From positions 65,158,702 to 65,222,701 of the forward strand of contig NC_086022.1 in the NCBI RefSeq assembly GCF_036323735.1: a stretch of 64,000 nucleotides of DNA, given 5' to 3'. The notes beneath the pieces were generated by a model. It did not search any database. It saw only the letters and a program-made list of their open reading frames with translations, and was not told the DNA's origin. Shown here piece after piece: positions 44,902 through 56,070 of the stretch (position 1 is its first letter; each line of letters begins with the position of its first letter). Source of the DNA: Rattus norvegicus (Eukaryota; Chordata; Mammalia; Rodentia; Muridae). Made by a program: the position numbers and the translations under genes.

Positions 44902-45329
44902 CCATGTGTCTTAGTGAACTTTTCTTTTGTTGTGGTAAGACACCAAGACCAGGGAAATTTATAGAAGAGTTTATTGGGACTTACAGGTTCAGAGGGTGAG
45001 TCCATGAGCATCGTGATGAGGAGCATGGCAGCAGGCAGGAATGAGACACGGGAGCAGTAGCTGAAAGCTTATATATGGTCCACATGTAACAAGAAGAGCG
45101 AGAGCGAGAGCGAGAGCGAGAGCGAGAGCGAGAGCGAGAGCGAGAGCGAGAGCGAGAGAGAGAGACTCCCTCTCTGGTGTGGGCTTTAGAAACTTCAAAG
45201 TCTGCCCCCAGTGATGTACTTTCCCCTACAAGGCCACAATTCCAATCCTTCCAAAACAGTTCCACCAACTGGGGACCAAATATTCAAATATTTGGGCCCA
45301 TGGGTACCATTCTCATTTAAATCACCATG
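44902..45329 (-). mobile_element. Solo LTR-like repeat (MaLR-type) with 5-bp target duplication
   Basis: ccatg flanks the element at 44902-44906 and 45325-45329. The element, 44907-45324, starts TGTCTTAG and ends TTAAATCA on the + strand, so it has TG...CA termini. A 5-bp duplication is what retroviral-type integration of MaLR elements leaves. A (GAGCGA)n expansion lies inside. Confidence 0.75.
45096..45164. repeat. (GAGCGA)n hexanucleotide repeat
   Basis: About 10 GAGCGA units, 45096-45155, then GA repeats to 45164, all inside the LTR-like element. Confidence 0.96.
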
Positions 45330-46964
45330 CCACGTTTGACTGCACGCAACTGAAGTTACAGAAAGTGAAATATCAATAGTGATGGATAATTTTCAGGGAT
45401 AATAAACTCCACAAAATTGTAACTGGAACCTTCAGTTTGGAGGGAACAACCATTAGTCATCATACTGAGAAGGACTCTATTTACATTTTAATGGGGTATG
45501 GGACTTTTTCTCAAACTACTTGTAGCTGTGTTTTCCCCTGGGATTCTAATTTGAGTTTTATTTGTTTTTTAACTATAGGCATGTCTCATTTTACTCTACT
45601 TGGATTTATTATACTTCATAAGGCCTTATTTTCATGCTATTCTCTTAGAACATTCTTTCACCTAATATTGTCCGTTTTCATCATTTCTTAATGTTCCGTT
45701 TAATCACGCTTTATCTTAGACCACTGTACCTCTCTGTTCACTTTGGGATATATAATTTTACCTGTCTGCTTTGGCTATTTCATAGCTGTGATTTTTTGTA
45801 AACAGTGAAATTGACTTTGGAGTGGACCCTTGGCATTCTTGTTTAGCATAGGAAAATGATTTTCGGTTCTGACGGTGTAGCTGTACTTACTTCGGGGACA
45901 CGGTTTATCTTTGTCTCGACTTCTGATTTATACTGTCTCGGAAAGAAATAGATTTCACTTCAGGGTCGTCTGAAGTCCACACTGTCCGCTGTCGGCTTCC
46001 CTTGGAAAGCGTTGTGGTAGGCTTGCTCTCCCGAGGTGGTGTTGGCATGCCACTGGTCTGTCAACGCTTTTCAATATAGACTGGTGTAACAGGGTGAAGT
46101 TACAAATAGCCCATAGTTTAGAAATCTAAGAAATAACTGTTCTTGTGAAAAATGCGAGCCTTATTAAAAGGCAGTCCACGCATAGTATCAAATTATTATT
46201 GTTATCTATGGGCAGCAAGGAAGGTTGTTTATCTCCTTAGCTACATCCACATGGTGGCTCCCATCAAACCCCAGTCCTCTGCAAGGGCAATGAAGGCTTT
46301 CACATGCTGAGTCCATGCTCCAGCTCCTGGGTTGGGTAAGTTTTAAGGATATTTTACTTGGACTAGGTTAGGTACTGTCTAAAGCCCCCCCCCCCAAAAA
46401 AAAATCTGTCTCTGTGGTATTCAAAACACTCATACCTGTTCTTTCACTTGCAAAGAGCAAGCTTTGCTGAGCAAGTTTCGCCGAAAGAATCCTGTTTTCT
46501 AAACAAAGGAAGCCCCTGTAGCGACTGTGTTATAGGTCATGCAAAAGTGAGGGTAGGTGAAAGTTTGCTGAAGACATTGCTCACTGAGTGAGAATCCTGA
46601 AAAGAAGGCAAGTGTCCTCAGGGGTCACCAGTTAGCTCTCAGCCACAGCTGGGGACCTCACCAGTGACATCAGTGTTCACAAGCTACCAGCTGTTATCGG
46701 CTATTTATAGGCCTTTGGTTGCCTTGAGTCACCTCTTAGTTCACGTTTGTCCATTTTTATGGTCTGGTGAAGTCCGTAAACAGACTTTATCTTCTATGTT
46801 TGAAAAAAGATAGAAAATTACATTATTACATTTCATGGATGAATGGTTATTTACTCACTTCGAGTGACTCACGCCTTCACCCATTCATAGGCAATTTTTT
46901 TTACTGAGAATTTCTGAGCTTTGCTGTCCCCTCAATGTAGTACAAGTCAGCTGACCACAATTTT
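45330..46964. other. Mostly unique non-coding DNA
   Basis: No gene. 46235-46335 vaguely resembles a reversed B3 ('cacatggtggctcccatcaaa'). An 11-bp C run followed by a 10-bp A run lies at 46385-46405. 46560-46760 is repeat-free and moderately GC-rich. Confidence 0.45.
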
Positions 46965-47890
46965 TTATTTATTCCTGGAGAATTCACATATGTACCTGAT
47001 AGACTTTGAACCCATCGAACCCAACCCCCCTCTTCCGTTTCCCTGGAGACTCCCCTCCGCATCCTCTTTTATTTTTATAACCTATGGGTTCAACTAGCAC
47101 TGCCTGTGGGAATAGTGACTGATCTCATTAGCTTGACCTCATGCAGGTCTGATGCAGGTAACCAGAGAGCACTTTGCGTTCCTGAATACAGAAGCTGTGT
47201 GACAGGCAGAAGACAGTACTGTGTACTGTTCTTCCCCATCTTTCAGCTTACATTTCCCCCCTCCCTCCTCCATGCTGTTCCCTGGGCCTTGGGGGAGTGG
47301 GTATTAATGTCACATCTAGGGCTGAGAACTCACCAGTCATATAGGTTCAGTACTTTGACCAGTTTTGAATCTGAGTTATTTTGTGCCCACTGAAGAGAGA
47401 AGCTTCTCTGGCCCAGGTTGAGAGCAACACTAATCTGGGCAGAAACACTATTATTTAGAAGGTGGTTTGACAGTATGTCCAGTTTTCCACTTAATAAGAG
47501 AACTGTGATACTCCCACCCCCACCGCTGCTTATCTGTGACCTCCCGAGCCATCCACTTTTAACCCAGTTTATGGTACCAGGCATGAACTCCCACCTGCAG
47601 AGCAGGAAAGCCAATCAGAAAGTGGTTGGTTAGGCCCCCTTCCCAACAGTGATGTCGATACTGCTCCAATGGGCACGTCTTGGAAGGCAGGTTGATACTG
47701 TAGCATTCGGGTTTCACTGAGTAACACCATTGATGACTTTCCCTTCCCAACAGCCTGATAGCATCTGCTGGTTCCATGGAAGCTGGACACCAAGGAGAAA
47801 ATGTTCAGATGAGTTCCAGCTTGACTTCTTTGTGGCCTTCAACCAAAGTGCGGCGTGTTTTTGGTAACAGGATTTTACCATCCTGTTATG
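46965..47890 (-). mobile_element. Lx-type LINE-1 3' UTR fragment, reverse orientation
   Basis: The + strand order 'ctatgggttcaactagcact', 'gacctcatgcaggtctgatg', 'tagggctgagaactcaccag', 'gagagaagcttctctggccc', 'aatcagaaagtggttggtta', 'ccaatgggcacgtcttggaa' and 'tgatgacttt' matches a reversed older rodent LINE-1 3' UTR over more than 900 bp. The frames here are incidental. Confidence 0.8.
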
Positions 47891-48607
47891 GAGATTTTTA
47901 CTCATTAACCCACCTGTTCTAGAGGAATCATTGTTAACCCATTTGATGTACCTATGTTCAATTGCTTTAAACTATTTTAAAAATAGTTTTTTCATACATC
48001 CTTATTTTGATTAACCCACACTAACCACTGTTCTACCCTGTCCTTTAACCCACAATGGTTATTATTATTTACATATCGTAGCAATAAACCTATCAATGAA
48101 TAATCTACCTAACCCTTCAATTAGTTCCCTATCTATCATCTATCTATCATCCATCTTTCCATCATAAAGACACACATAAAAACATCTATCATTCATCTTT
48201 CTATCATGAAACTGTTTCATGTTGCAATGAAAAGATGGGTGTCCCAGAATCTCCAGAGTAGGGAGTCTCCTCAAGGCCAGGGGAAGAGTTGATGCTGTGG
48301 ACCTCTGACCTCTGCAGGCAGCCTACATGGATGTCCATGTTCCAGGTATTCCTCACAGAGGACAGAGGATAACTTGAGAGACTTGACCATTTCCTTCCAC
48401 CATGTGGGATTTTGGAATCAGATTGACTCAGGCCATCAGATTGATGTCATGTTATCTGCCGTGTCATTTTGCCAGTCACCAAATCCTTGCTTCTTGGAGA
48501 GAAGGCTTTCATCTGATTTGACAAGAATTACCTGCATCCTAGAAAATAACATGTTTTATCAAAATCTGCCAATTTAAAATTTCCATTTAATAATGAATTT
48601 TAAAAGT
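47891..48607. other. Unique AT-rich DNA with (TATC)-like repeat
   Basis: A (TCTA)-rich low-complexity stretch lies at about 48131-48215. A 19-bp inverted repeat, aactattttaaaaatagtt, lies at 47970-47988. No gene. Confidence 0.5.
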
Positions 48608-48757
48608 AAGTATTTACTTATATTTTATTTTACTTTTATGTATATGGATGTTTTGCCTGTGTGTATGTCTGTGAACAATTTGCAAGCTTGGTTGTAGTGG
48701 AGGCCAGAAGAGGGCATTGGATCCCCTGGAACTGGAGTTACAGATGGTTGTGAGCCA
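48608..48757 (-). mobile_element. B3 SINE, reverse orientation, partial
   Basis: 'gtggaggccagaagagggca' and 'ggatcccctggaactggagt' are reversed B3 signatures. The tRNA-like head is missing. Confidence 0.85.
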
Positions 48758-48832
48758 GGACTAACTAGTTATAGCCTCATATTCCCCCAGCCAAGGAGAC
48801 AGCTTTAAAGATGAAAACACAATTGTTAAGGT

Positions 48833-49203
48833 TTGGATGTATAATGTCCCCCATGGGCTGGTGTGTTTATACACTTTCTGTCCAGCAGGTGGTGCTGTTT
48901 TGGAGGTTTGTGGAGCCTTTTGGATGTGGAGCCTAGCTCGAGGATGGAGGTAGTTAGGGGTAGGCATTTGAAGGCTGTATTATTCTAGTTCTGGCCTGAT
49001 TTCTCTGCCTTCTGATCTGCTGGTGCTTGTCTACTCCTTCTACCTTGGGCGGAGGTGGATCTGTGTCTCTGCCTTCCCTGCCAGGCTGGATGCCACTGCT
49101 TCTGGAAACTGCAAGCCAGCGTAAGTCTTTACTCCCTCATGTTGCAACTGTCAGGCATTTTATTAATTTATAAAAGCAACGGGAAAAGCAACTGGTGCAG
49201 TGC
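48833..49203 (+). mobile_element. LTR-like repeat (MaLR-type), + orientation
   Basis: 'aggtttggatgtataatgtc', 'ggcatttgaaggctgtatta' and 'ttctggaaactgcaagccag' end in 'gggaaaagcaactggtgcag'. Same architecture as the 15062 copy. Confidence 0.6.
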
Positions 49204-49575
49204 GACCAAGCCACCAATGAACAACAGCCTCACTGGGCGTCTGGGCTGGGACCATCAGGACTGAAGTTTTGTTTCACTCTTAGAGCCTGGATGCTAAGGG
49301 TTCATCATAAACCTGGAGCTGTAGAGGGAGGGCAGTCTCTGTCCCTGTGTGAGAAAGCTGTCTTGAAAAATCAGCCAAATAGCAGGGAATGAAAACATGG
49401 CTGAGGACTGGGGAGTCAGAGTCAGTTCTTGCAGACATTGGATGGACAAATCTCGATCCCGCCAGTGTTATTCATGTTTTGTTAAGCTGTATAAACAAAT
49501 ACATTCACTCCCCTGCTTGCACTGCTTTGAGTTTCTGTCATTGGCACCTGAAATAATTCTGATTAATACACAATA
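49204..49575 (+). mobile_element. Possible older MaLR (MLT1-like) LTR 3' part
   Basis: Only the end is convincing: 'gagtttctgtcattggcacc tgaaataattctgattaatac' at about 49528-49569 resembles MLT1-type 3' termini. The upstream part is unassigned. Confidence 0.35.
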
Positions 49576-50361
49576 TGCTGGGCACTGTTGTCGGTGGTTC
49601 CTAGAGGCAGCCACTTTTAATGATGTTTACTTGATTCTATTGATATTTTTCTCCACGTATCTGAGGAACATGCCTTTGATGCTTTTTTTGTGATTGATTT
49701 TAGTCAGCAGGCACTGACTTTCTGTCACAGTGAGTGAGAACCCCCTGCCCATCCCATACCACACTCCCCTCCCCTCCTCTTTATGATTACATTACAGCCC
49801 ATGGCTAACTCAGGAGGTATAGTTGACATTATGATGAGGTTACAAGGTTGATTTATAGGTGAAGAAAATGCTCCTCTTGGAATAGGCTTTTTTGTCGTAT
49901 AATTTTGATTTTTCTCATTATGAATAGTGTGCTAGTTTTTCGTTTGTCTTTTAGTGTTCTCTACATGAATTGTTATACATGTTTCCCCCCCCAAAATGGG
50001 TCGATGTATCTGTCAACCATTCAGAAAAGGAAGGCTGCACATTTTACAAATCTTGCCAGTCTTTGTCATCCCCATGCCTTCTTCCCACAGTCACTGTTTT
50101 CTGAGTTGCTGTGGGCTATCTGCTCCAGAACCCAGGTGCAATGCTGCTGTCCGGGGACTTCTTTCTACTGATGGCTGGAGAAGGAAAGTACATTGCATAA
50201 TAATGTGTACATTTTGAATTCCAAACCTTTTCTTGGTTTTCTCCCTTAACTTACTAAGCTACATACTCTAGAGGCTTCCTTAAAAATTATTTGTTGGAAA
50301 TAATGTTTAGCCTGTACATAGTTTTATATATTATTTTCATATTTTATTTGAGTATGTCCAG

Positions 50362-50362
<1 letters not shown>
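49576..50362. other. Unique non-coding DNA
   Basis: No gene or repeat recognised. Confidence 0.5.

Positions 50363-50408
<46 letters not shown>
50363..50408. repeat. (TG)n microsatellite
   Basis: Pure TG, about 46 bp. Confidence 0.97.
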
Positions 50409-50439
50409 GAGGGGGAATTACAGGTAGAAAATATTTTTC

Positions 50440-50513
50440 TGGGGCTAGGATATAAGCCTATTGGTAGAGCACTTGCTTAGCATATGTAAAACCCTGAGTT
50501 TGATCCCCAGCAA
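50440..50513 (+). mobile_element. ID-like tRNA-derived SINE, diverged
   Basis: 'cctattggtagagcacttgc ttagcatatgtaaaaccctgagtttgatccccagc' matches the ID/tRNA order with altered A and B boxes. Its tail has become the (AACC)n array that follows. Confidence 0.8.
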
Positions 50514-50718
50514 AACTAACTAACCAACAAACTAGGCAACCAACCAACCAACCAACCAACTAACCAACAAACCAACCAACTAATCAACCAACCAACCAAC
50601 CAACCAACTAACCAACAAACCAACCAACTAACCAACAAACCAACCAACTAATCAACCAACCAACCAACCAACCAACCAACCAACCAACCAACCAACCAAC
50701 CAACCAACCAACCAACCA
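50514..50718. repeat. (AACC)n microsatellite, 205 bp, with higher-order variants
   Basis: AACC-type units punctuated by 'aactaaccaacaaacc' and 'aactaatc' variants recurring in blocks, then a pure stretch from about 50658. A minus-strand GWLV-repeat frame is an artefact. Confidence 0.95.
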
Positions 50719-51097
50719 GCCCAGACTCCCAAACAACCCTGCCAGAGCTGTGCTAGCGTTTCATTGTGCTCACCTGTACCCAGCCAGTGGCTGCAGGAAG
50801 CGAAGGGCTCATGCTTTTCCAATGAACATGATTGTGTTCTCTTCATAGCTGCTGTTCCTTAACTCCAAGATTGCATGATTTGATGGTTTTAATAAACCTT
50901 ACTGGGCTTTTGATAGGTATTTTGGATGTTGAGACTCAACATTTCTTTCCTCTGTGCTGCCACTCAACTTGTGACTGATCCAATGTGCCCCACAGTAGCA
51001 GGTGGCTCAGCTTCTTGTACATCTCTTCAAAGATCCTGTGGGAATAGCTGAATGATAATGCTAAAAATATTATTCTGTTTCAAAACATAGTAAAGAG
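50719..51097. other. Unique non-coding DNA
   Basis: No gene or repeat recognised. Confidence 0.5.
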
Positions 51098-51292
51098 GGC
51101 TGGAGAGGTAGCTCAGCAGTTACAACATTGACTACATTTCCAGAGGACCAGAGTTCAGTCCCCACCACCCACATGGCAGCTCACAAATATTTGTAACTCC
51201 AGTTCCAGGGAATCTGACACCTTCACACAGACATACATGCAGGCAAAAGAATGATCAGTGCCTGTAAAATAAAATTATCAATAAATAATTCA
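51098..51292 (+). mobile_element. B3-type SINE
   Basis: 'gggctggagaggtagctcag', 'cagaggaccagagttcagtc', 'aactccagttccagggaatc' and 'catacatgcaggcaaaag' give a complete B3 order on the + strand. Confidence 0.9.
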
Positions 51293-51332
51293 AAATATAT
51301 AGAAAAGAAATGCAAAATTTCCATTCAATATC

Positions 51333-51336
<4 letters not shown>

Positions 51337-51379
<43 letters not shown>
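51337..51379. repeat. (GT)n microsatellite
   Basis: Pure GT, about 43 bp. Confidence 0.97.
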
Positions 51380-51380
<1 letters not shown>

Positions 51381-51789
51381 TGTCAATATATAGGTATGCA
51401 TACGTCTCCAAATGGCACGGAATGTTCAGCCCTTCTGTTTTATCCTCTCATATGCTAGGATGGTGCATGCTTGATGATTTTCATAACCAAGCAGCCACAG
51501 TAAGTATTGCATACAGGGATCTTTACACTTTACCTAAGTGGAAACCAGAAGTCTGAAATGGTGCATCTTGGGAGTAGCCTATGTATCTGCTCAGCAGATT
51601 TATGCTCAAAAAGAGGCTTTGTTCTGACATAAAAAGATCAATAATAAATATGGACACGTTTTTAGGTTAAAATGTTGGGGGAATGCATATATCTTTCCTC
51701 AGGCTTTTCTGTCTCATCATCCAGCTGCTGGCCTGAGTTACAATAGTCACAAGGTTTGTACTGTTATCCTAAGCTTGTCATTAATTCTG
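51380..51789. other. Unique non-coding DNA
   Basis: No gene or repeat recognised. Confidence 0.5.
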
Positions 51790-51898
51790 CCTGACCAGAG
51801 TAGGCATACTACACCTGTTCTTCACTCAGTTCTTTGTGCCTGCTCCAGCTTCTGGCATACATAGTAGGTCCTCCATATTAGTCTAATAAATGAATGAC
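51790..51898 (+). mobile_element. L2 LINE 3'-end relic
   Basis: 'ttctggcatacatagtaggt cctccatat...aataaatgaatgac' matches the conserved L2 3' end on the + strand. Confidence 0.65.
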
Positions 51899-51899
51899 A

Positions 51900-52045
51900 T
51901 TTATATTTTAACAACTATTTGTCATGGTAAGTTTATTGATCTACCAATAAGGGAATTGAAGCTCTAAGACATTAAGGGAATTCTTAAGTCTGTAATGATT
52001 GAGTAGGTATGGAAAGTGGAAGGCAGAGTGGATTTAAATTATAAT
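51900..52045 (+). mobile_element. MIR SINE relic
   Basis: 'aagggaattgaagctctaag acattaagggaattcttaag' fits the MIR 3' half (gaaactgaggc... gttaagtaact). It adjoins the L2 end, a common MIR/L2 pairing. Confidence 0.55.
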
Positions 52046-52179
52046 AGTAGAATTTTGCTACTTTCTTGAGTGTGACTGGGAAAATAGACAATATCTTTTA
52101 AGAGATCCATGTTGAAATATTTTGGGATGAAATATTATTACTCTTGTACTTTCATTTAGGAAGTTTTTTAAATGGGCTA

Positions 52180-52350
52180 CTGCAATGGACAGTGGATAAC
52201 AGTGATTGCCTCTAAACTTGAGGACCCCAGTTTGATCCCAAGGGTCATCATGGTGGGAGGAAAGAACCAATTCTCATATGTTGACCTCTAACTTCTACAA
52301 CTATGCCATGGCATTTTTTCTCCTTTCCTAATAAATAAATGAGTTTAATC
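52180..52350 (+). mobile_element. B3-type SINE, diverged
   Basis: 'taacagtgattgcctctaaa cttgaggaccccagtttgatccc' and 'tgttgacctctaacttctac' fit the B3/B2-like order on the + strand. Confidence 0.55.
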
Positions 52351-52364
52351 TAAAATTAAATTTT

Positions 52365-52445
52365 TCTTTTGAACTTAGGCCCTTGTGTACAGTAGGCAAG
52401 TGATATACCCTTGAGTTACTCCTTTAGCTTCAGTTTTGTGTGTAT
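52365..52445 (-). mobile_element. B4/ID-like SINE fragment
   Basis: 'gaacttaggcccttgtgtac agtaggcaagtgatatacccttgagttact' is the reversed tRNA-like half. Confidence 0.5.
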
Positions 52446-53784
52446 ATAGGTGCATAGAGAATAAATGTACAGAAATAAATCAGCAACGGTAATAACATAA
52501 TAAATAATGAATCTAGGGAGAAAGCACACGAAGTCCATTGTTCCTTCGAAATTTCCAAATTTTGAAAAAAAAATTACCACACACTGAAAAACAAAAGAAG
52601 AAAGAGAATATGATATCAGACTGAAGTTTGCCCAACTCTAACTATCATAAAGTAAATTAAAGTTCAGAAATGGTCAGAAAGTCTGTGTTTGCCAGACAAC
52701 CCTTGCCATAAGAATTGAGAATTGGGCAATTTGGAGAGTTCAATGGAGACCATTTAGACAATAATGCTGAAGGACTCAGATACAGTCTGTAATTCAGAGC
52801 AAGAACTGACTGAAAAGTTCACATCAACACAGGAGTGGCAGGGAACCAAAGGCCTGGAAACACCATTGAAGGGACTGGCCTTGTTATTGGAGACGAGCTC
52901 AGGGACACAACATCTTCCCCATTGGTAGCATGAGATGCTCAGAGGGTACCGAGTCTTGTCCTATGTAGTCATGGGTTCATAAGGAATGGTATGCTAACAT
53001 TTCAAGGAATAATAACGAATTTCTCACCATGCAATGATAATCCTGTCTGAAAGAGAAGCATGATTTGTGGTTGAAGGTACTAAATGAGCCAGAAACGATT
53101 TAACAGCTACTTGAAAAAGGACAAAGCAGATGACTTCAGTGATTCCTAAATTAATTTTAAAGTTCTGCAATTCTGCATAAATTTAAAAAAATCTTAAGAT
53201 AGATCCAACCAAAAAAATTAGAATATTGTATATAGGACTCAATCCAAAAATTCTGAAGGGCAGGCATGCTCAATTTCTGTAAATGAAGCTGGACATTCAT
53301 TCAAGGTCTTTGCTCATAGCCAGTCCTAGGACACAAAGGGTGCCTTACGCACGGAGCTAAATGAGTTTAATTGAGAAACGAACTGTCCTTGAGGAAAGAG
53401 AGATTTGGCTTGAGAAATATAGGCAGATAATGTTCTGTCTCTGTTCATCTCCAACAATACACTAATCTCCAATGAAGCACTATCTGAAGAGAGAGGAAGA
53501 ATCACAGGGAAATGAAATTAACATCAAGAAACCTAACACTTCCTAGTTTATGTTCTCTGTTTCTTTTTCCCTCTGGGGAGGCTGTTGGGATTGACAGAAT
53601 CACATACACTAGGACACATGACAATTAACTATTGCCAAATCACTTGACCAGCATGTGTGTATTACAAAAAAAAATCTGTCATATGATCAACATGCGGCTA
53701 GGTAGGTGTAACAGTCTCAAAGACAACTAAAAATATTCTCTATATTCACACTGTATGAAATTTGAAGACAAGTGTTAAAGTAGA
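52446..53784. other. Unique AT-rich non-coding DNA
   Basis: No gene or repeat recognised. Confidence 0.5.
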
Positions 53785-53985
53785 TTGAGCATCACCCAGA
53801 GTGCTGTGGACCAGAAGTGTTATAGATTTGGGAGGGTTTTGGATGTTGGAATGGTCTTTACCAGTTGGTCATGGTTAATGCAGAAATCTACAGTTGAGTG
53901 TGCCCTGCTGTTGTTTCAGAGCCTGGAACCTTTTTAGATTTTGGAGTGTGCAAGATTTTGAACCTTTTTGGTTATGGTTGTTGTG
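53785..53985 (+). mobile_element. Ancient DNA-transposon relic (Tigger/MER-type?)
   Basis: 'gattgagcatcacccagagt', 'ggaccagaagtgttatagat', 'gggttttggatgttggaatg' and 'ttttagattttggagtgtgc' resemble a mammalian MER-type element with 'gagcatcc...ccagaagtgtttcggatt' order. Family name not certain. Confidence 0.5.
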
Positions 53986-54478
53986 GGGAGCTGAGGAAAT
54001 CTTGAGTAAAGAGTGGATGAAATCTTAAGTAAATGAATGAATATCGTTGACACCGGCATGGCCTTGTCAAGGACCAAGGTCTCAGACCCATGGGAAGTTG
54101 GTAAACCTTTATCCCAGGTCAGCTATGAAAGGCAATCTTTTCTTTGGTCCAAGTACAAGAGATCAGTTTATGCAAAAACTAGCAACTGCTGCTTCCTCCT
54201 CCTGGATGCTTTCGTCCTGAGACTGCTTGGATACAGGCACTTCCTACTGAGACTTTCTCTTCCACCCTGTGCTGGATGTTTCCTTGTTCTTGTAGTAGTT
54301 GGTGCTTCTCTATCAGAGTGTGACAGCCATCCCGATCCCAGCTTTTCTGTGCATGTATTTGTCCTTTCTTCATTCCTTTGCCCACTCCACTTAAGTTTCC
54401 AGACTTAAGCTGCATTGGTTATGGTAAGGTGTTCCACTTACAATCAGGATGTTTATCTCTTTTTGAATCTATTCTCTG

Positions 54479-54480
<2 letters not shown>
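53986..54480. other. Unique non-coding DNA with a 123-codon open frame
   Basis: The frame at 54037-54408 (MNIVDTGMALSRTKVSDPWE...) is the longest non-LINE-1 frame outside simple repeats on the + strand in this half. It has a hydrophobic middle (FLVLVVVGASL). I recognise no domain, and codon or splice context gives no support, so I do not call a gene. Confidence 0.4.

Positions 54481-54522
<42 letters not shown>
54481..54522. repeat. (GT)n microsatellite
   Basis: Pure GT, about 41 bp. Confidence 0.97.
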
Positions 54523-54894
54523 TATCACACAATCTTTTAAACGTTCTTCCTAGTACCAGTCCAAATTACTGCAACCACTTGTTTCTATAAGTAGAACAAA
54601 GAGTGTATACTATGGTGTAGAGAAGAGAGGTAAATAAAGTTCCTCTACTCAGATTTTCATGAGACGATGGCTTCTCCCTCACAAAGCAGGACCTGTGCTC
54701 TGTCTTATGACTCTTAGGCTCTGTTTCTCTCCAGATCTTGCCCTCAATTCTTGGCAGCTAACAGACTCAAATTACCTGGTCTCTAAGCTTGCGTGCTTCT
54801 GTTCCCAAGGCCCTTTTCTTCCTTACAGTAAAAAGACAGAAACCAGGGTAGTGACCCTTTGGTGAACACCCCTCTCTAAGGCACATTCTGTTGT
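54523..54894. other. Unique non-coding DNA
   Basis: No gene or repeat recognised. Confidence 0.5.
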
Positions 54895-55262
54895 CTATAT
54901 GCCTCTTTTTAATTTCTCTTTACTTTTAATTGATGCACAGTAATGATATGTATTGATGGGCATCTTGTGACATATTAGAACATGTATATAAGATGGAATG
55001 ATTCAGGAGGAGCAATTACCATATCCATCACCTCAAACACTTAGCATTCCTTTGTGTTGGGCATGTCCAAATGAAATGTAGCTATTTTGAAATACGTGAT
55101 AAATTATTAACCACAATCTCTCTACTTTGCTATAGAATGCTAGACCTTACTTTTCTTATCTTTATTTTTATTCCCTATAGCAAACCTCTGTTCAGCCATA
55201 CCTATACCTGAGCTTCCCAGCCTCTGGCAACCATCATTCCATTCTGTACTTCTGTTAGGTAA
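54895..55262 (-). mobile_element. Ancient LINE-1 (L1M-type) 3' UTR relic
   Basis: 'gaatgattcaggaggagcaa ttaccatatccatcacctcaaacactt' and 'cccagcctctggcaaccatc' match the reversed 3' UTR of mammalian-wide ancient L1 copies. This predates the rodent radiation. Confidence 0.75.
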
Positions 55263-55716
55263 TTTGTTTCCAGCTCACTTCTTAGGATTCTGAGAGGGGG
55301 CGGGGGCAAGCATATTCTGTAGATTTTCCCCTTTGCCTTCTGCACACCTGGGCACTTACCAGGGTTGTTGCTATTCTTCAGTCTTTGCTGTGACAGACTG
55401 AGTTTCTTTCTTTAGACAGTTTTTCCTCTGGTATGCAAAGTATTAGTCTGTAAAGCGGTGGGGTTAGAATGATGAGGTCTCCAGGGACGTCCACACGCTA
55501 AAATCATGCATACCCAAGTCAGTGACATTTGTTGCTTGGCAACTCCTCATATTTTAAACAGCAAAATAACGTCAGTGATCACCACCACTACTGGAGAGGT
55601 GTGGTCTCAGCTCTGATACATTGAAAGTCAAAACCATTTTAGTTCACCCAATGAGAGCTGCAATCTGCTTCGTTTCTAAATTTACTGTTATTCTCAATCT
55701 CAGTTTAAGAATTCAA
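55263..55716. other. Unique non-coding DNA
   Basis: No gene or repeat recognised. Confidence 0.5.
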
Positions 55717-56007
55717 GGTCTGGGGAGATGGCTCAGTGAGTAAGAGCACTTGCTCTGCACACATGAGGACCCCAACTTGAGTCACAAGCACTCACATAAC
55801 AATCCAGGCCTGGCCTCATGTACTTATAATTCCTATATCGGGGGTTAGGAACACAGGCACATCCCAAGAGCTTGCTGGTTGGTTTTCCAAGCCGGTGACC
55901 TTCCAGTTCAGTGACTGACCCCATCTCAAGGCAACAGTGCAGAGCAATAGAAAAGGTGTCCTCTTCTGGTCTGCAACTGTGTGCATTCTAGTATATCTGC
56001 CTGCTTG

Positions 56008-56009
<2 letters not shown>
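55717..56009 (+). mobile_element. B3-type SINE
   Basis: 'tctggggagatggctcagtg agtaagagcacttgctctgc' head, 'gagcttgctggttggttttc' and 'agttcagtgactgaccccat ctcaag' body, running into (CA)n. Confidence 0.8.
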
Positions 56010-56063
<54 letters not shown>

Positions 56064-56070
56064 GCACACA
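56010..56070. repeat. (CA)n microsatellite
   Basis: CA array with terminal 'gcacgcaca' variants, in the tail of the B3-type SINE. Confidence 0.97.

Noticed and set aside
50514..50718. CRISPR-like regularly spaced repeat
   Set aside because: It is a continuous tetranucleotide microsatellite without spacers.
54037..54408. 123-codon frame as a possible small membrane-protein gene
   Set aside because: No signal peptide, domain, Kozak or splice support. Overlapping frames on the other strand are equally open.
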